Shown here one piece after another: positions 62,643 to 64,000 of a stretch of DNA of 64,000 nt. The DNA is from Gordonia alkaliphila (GTDB taxonomy: Bacteria > Actinomycetota > Actinomycetes > Mycobacteriales > Mycobacteriaceae). The position numbers and the translations under genes are program-made. Under the pieces are notes generated by a model that ran no database searches, was not told where the DNA came from, and saw only the letters and a list, made by a program, of their open reading frames with translations. The DNA lies in NCBI RefSeq assembly GCF_023017165.1, contig NZ_JALKBW010000001.1, forward strand, positions 1 to 64,000, in the 5' to 3' direction. Numbering within the stretch: position 1 is the stretch's first letter; the number at the start of each line of letters is the position of its first letter.

Positions 62643-63098
62643 TCACGTCAGGATGAGTTCGACGTACGGGATCGCCTCGAGCGGGCTGCCGATGGACTCC
62701 TCGATCACGCCGGCCAGCTCGTCGTACGCCTTCGGGTGGGCCACCCGGTACCGCTCGATGACGCCCTCGGCGACTTCCGGCGGCAGGGTTCGGGCGATCG
62801 CCGGTCGACGTCGCGCGAAGCCGATGGACACCCAGCAGTGCGGATCGGCCTGGAGATTGGCGTACCACTGCGATGTCTCACCGAACCCCGAGGCGACCAC
62901 CACCCGGTGTTTGGCCGGGCGTTCCACGCACTCGAGCACGACGAACCGGTGCTCGCCGGACGTGCGCCCGAGGTGCTCCAGCAAGAGCAGCCGCCCGCCG
63001 AAGACGAAGCCGAGACCGGCACGGAAGAGCGGGATCGGCGCCCGCACCAGCCATCGCGTGTGCAGCATCTTCGACGCCCGGCTCGCCATGTCACCCAT
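62643..63098 (-). CDS. Deazaflavin (F420)-dependent nitroreductase-family protein
   Basis: A 151-residue split-barrel protein of the DDN group, which uses F420H2 or binds it. Marks are '[20 protein letters not shown]' and '[17 protein letters not shown]', the usual cofactor-binding strands. ATG 63098 is chosen, with ATG 63089 as an alternative and no clear ribosome site. It lies between glyS and the divergent smtB-zur pair. Substrate unknown. Confidence 0.82.
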   Translation of the reverse strand: MGDMASRASKMLHTRWLVRAPIPLFRAGLGFVFGGRLLLLEHLGRTSGEHRFVVLECVERPAKHRVVVASGFGETSQWYANLQADPHCWVSIGFARRRPAIARTLPPEVAEGVIERYRVAHPKAYDELAGVIEESIGSPLEAIPYVELILT

Positions 63099-63188
63099 GC
63101 TATTGAGCACGTCGCGGCCGCGCAGCGACCCGTGCAATTGGGAACCGATGCTAATAAGCTGGCGGAAGATCGTCCGGAAGGGGACCCA

Positions 63189-63584
63189 GTGACGCAGCCC
63201 GACCTCGGAACCGCAGACCTCGCAACCGCAGACCTCGCAACCGCGGGCCATGCCGCCGCAGGCGAACTGCTGCGCGCTCTCGCCGCCCCGGCGCGCGTCG
63301 CGATCGTCCTCGCCCTCAACGAGCGGGCGATGTGCGTGCACGAGCTCGTCGACACCCTGCACCTCAATCAGCCGCAGGTGAGCCAGCACCTGCGGGTACT
63401 GAAGAACTCCGGCGTCGTCGTCGGCCATCGCCGCGGCCGCGAGGTGGAGTACACCCTCGTCGACGACCACATCGCCCACATCGTCACCGATGCCCTGATT
63501 CACGTCACCGAAGGCAGCCACGGGGAAGGCAGCCACGGGGTAGGCGACCGCGAGGCGGGTGGCCAGTCCGAGGTCCCGGCATGA
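63189..63584 (+). CDS. smtB: ArsR/SmtB-family zinc-sensing repressor
   Basis: A 131-residue regulator. The winged helix-turn-helix has 'MCVHELVDTLHLNQPQVSQH' (about 53-72). The alpha-5 metal site motif D-x-H-x10-H-x2-E is present in 'DDHIAHIVTDALIHVTE', fitting a zinc sensor. The first 20 residues come from a 15-base triplicated repeat. GTG 63189 follows GGAAGG. The stop overlaps the zur start (ATGA), the same coupled pair as Rv2358-Rv2359 of M. tuberculosis. Confidence 0.88.
   Translation: MTQPDLGTADLATADLATAGHAAAGELLRALAAPARVAIVLALNERAMCVHELVDTLHLNQPQVSQHLRVLKNSGVVVGHRRGREVEYTLVDDHIAHIVTDALIHVTEGSHGEGSHGVGDREAGGQSEVPA
63201..63245 (+). repeat. Triplicated 15-base repeat in the smtB 5' coding region
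   Basis: GACCTCGCAACCGCA occurs three times in tandem with one or two changes, encoding T-A-D-L-A units at the N-terminus of SmtB, before its folded domain. Because the unit is a multiple of three, copy number can change without breaking the frame. Confidence 0.8.
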
Positions 63585-63991
63585 CCGACCCGAAACCGGT
63601 CACCGGTCAGCGCACCACCCGACAGCGCGCCGCGATCGCCGACCTGCTGACCCAGAACGACGACTTCCTCTCCGCGCAGCAGCTGCACGACCTGCTCACC
63701 GCGCGCGGCGACTCCATCGGCCTCACCACGGTCTATCGCAACCTCCAGGCCCTGGTCGATGCGGGTCAGGTGGACGCCATTTGGGACGGCTCCGGCGAGA
63801 CCCGCTACCGCCACTGCTCCACCGAGCACCATCACCACCTGGTGTGCCGATCCTGCGGCGCGACCGTCGAGGTGCAGGGCGACCCGGTGGAACGCTGGGC
63901 GGACGCCATCGCCAAGACGCACGGCTACCGGGACATCGCGCACACCGTAGAGATCTTCGGCACGTGCGCCGCCTGTGCCGCGGCCGACTGA
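63581..63991 (+). CDS. zur: Zinc uptake regulator (Fur family)
   Basis: A 136-residue Fur-family repressor. The N-terminal winged helix has 'QQLHDLLTARGDSIGLTTVY' and 'RNLQALVDAG'. The regulatory metal site is in 'HCSTEHHHHLVCRSCG', and the structural zinc uses CxxC pairs in 'CRSC' and 'CAAC' near the end. It is coupled to smtB, and together they control zinc uptake and storage genes. The assignment to Zur rather than Fur rests on the SmtB pairing and the histidine run. Confidence 0.9.
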   Translation: MTDPKPVTGQRTTRQRAAIADLLTQNDDFLSAQQLHDLLTARGDSIGLTTVYRNLQALVDAGQVDAIWDGSGETRYRHCSTEHHHHLVCRSCGATVEVQGDPVERWADAIAKTHGYRDIAHTVEIFGTCAACAAAD

Positions 63992-64000
63992 CATCGGCAC

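Overview
The window is high-GC actinobacterial DNA. It most likely comes from a mycolic-acid-producing member of the Mycobacteriales, and Gordonia or a close relative is my best guess. Three things point there: a mycobacterial-type gene order (ahpE, DUF3052, lipoprotein, aceE, mabR, fabD, acpM, kasA, accD6); a glyS, smtB, zur block; and mycothiol- and F420-type enzymes, DUF222/HNH proteins and frequent GTG/TTG or leaderless starts. The genus call is inference; no rRNA is present.

Layout. 1-3844: tail of a mycothiol-dependent enzyme, then two related SGNH hydrolases, the second fused to a membrane acyltransferase. 3848-5381 (minus): a thioredoxin-type peroxidase operon and a lipoprotein. 5654-14030 (plus): pyruvate dehydrogenase E1, the MabR-like regulator, and the FAS-II cluster fabD-acpM-kasA-accD6 that elongates mycolate precursors. 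14249-20160: small conserved proteins, a release-factor-like protein, a serine hydrolase, a membrane protein and an NDMA-type alcohol dehydrogenase. 20185-26678: lipid catabolism (fadD, enoyl-CoA hydratase, acyl-CoA dehydrogenase) with a double-TetR and a GntR regulator. 26762-30948: tRNA-Asn, an ankyrin lipoprotein preceded by two tiny ORFs, a MOSC protein, and a TetR-MFS drug-export pair with a tandem operator.

30989-34198: a VOC protein, then an SDR preceded by a TPP riboswitch. Next comes a decayed integrated element of about 1.2 kb, bounded by a 45-bp repeat of a CAU tRNA 3' half, carrying a duplicated small gene and an integrase remnant. 34359-39565: a membrane-anchored Schlafen/AlbA_2 protein, a PGPGW membrane protein, a DUF222-HNH protein and an OPT transporter. 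39675-44497 (minus): an iron-siderophore uptake operon (binding protein with a frameshift, a siderophore-reductase/methyltransferase-like fusion, two FecCD permeases) behind an IdeR/DtxR-type box, with an AraC regulator diverging. 44671-60699: dnaG, a DUF4262 protein, a SNF2 helicase, an MFS transporter, a hydrolase, two unknown proteins, dgt, a cold-shock protein, a VWA lipoprotein and a pyruvate oxidase-type enzyme. 60799-63991: a small protein, glyS, a deazaflavin-type oxidoreductase, and the zinc regulators smtB and zur.

The only stretch over 300 bases without a protein gene is 32754-33235. It holds the riboswitch and the outer att repeat, and I see nothing else there. Two genes (the siderophore-binding protein and the integrase relic) are broken by what look like single-G losses in G runs. 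I saw no CRISPR array, intact insertion sequence, rRNA or replication origin.
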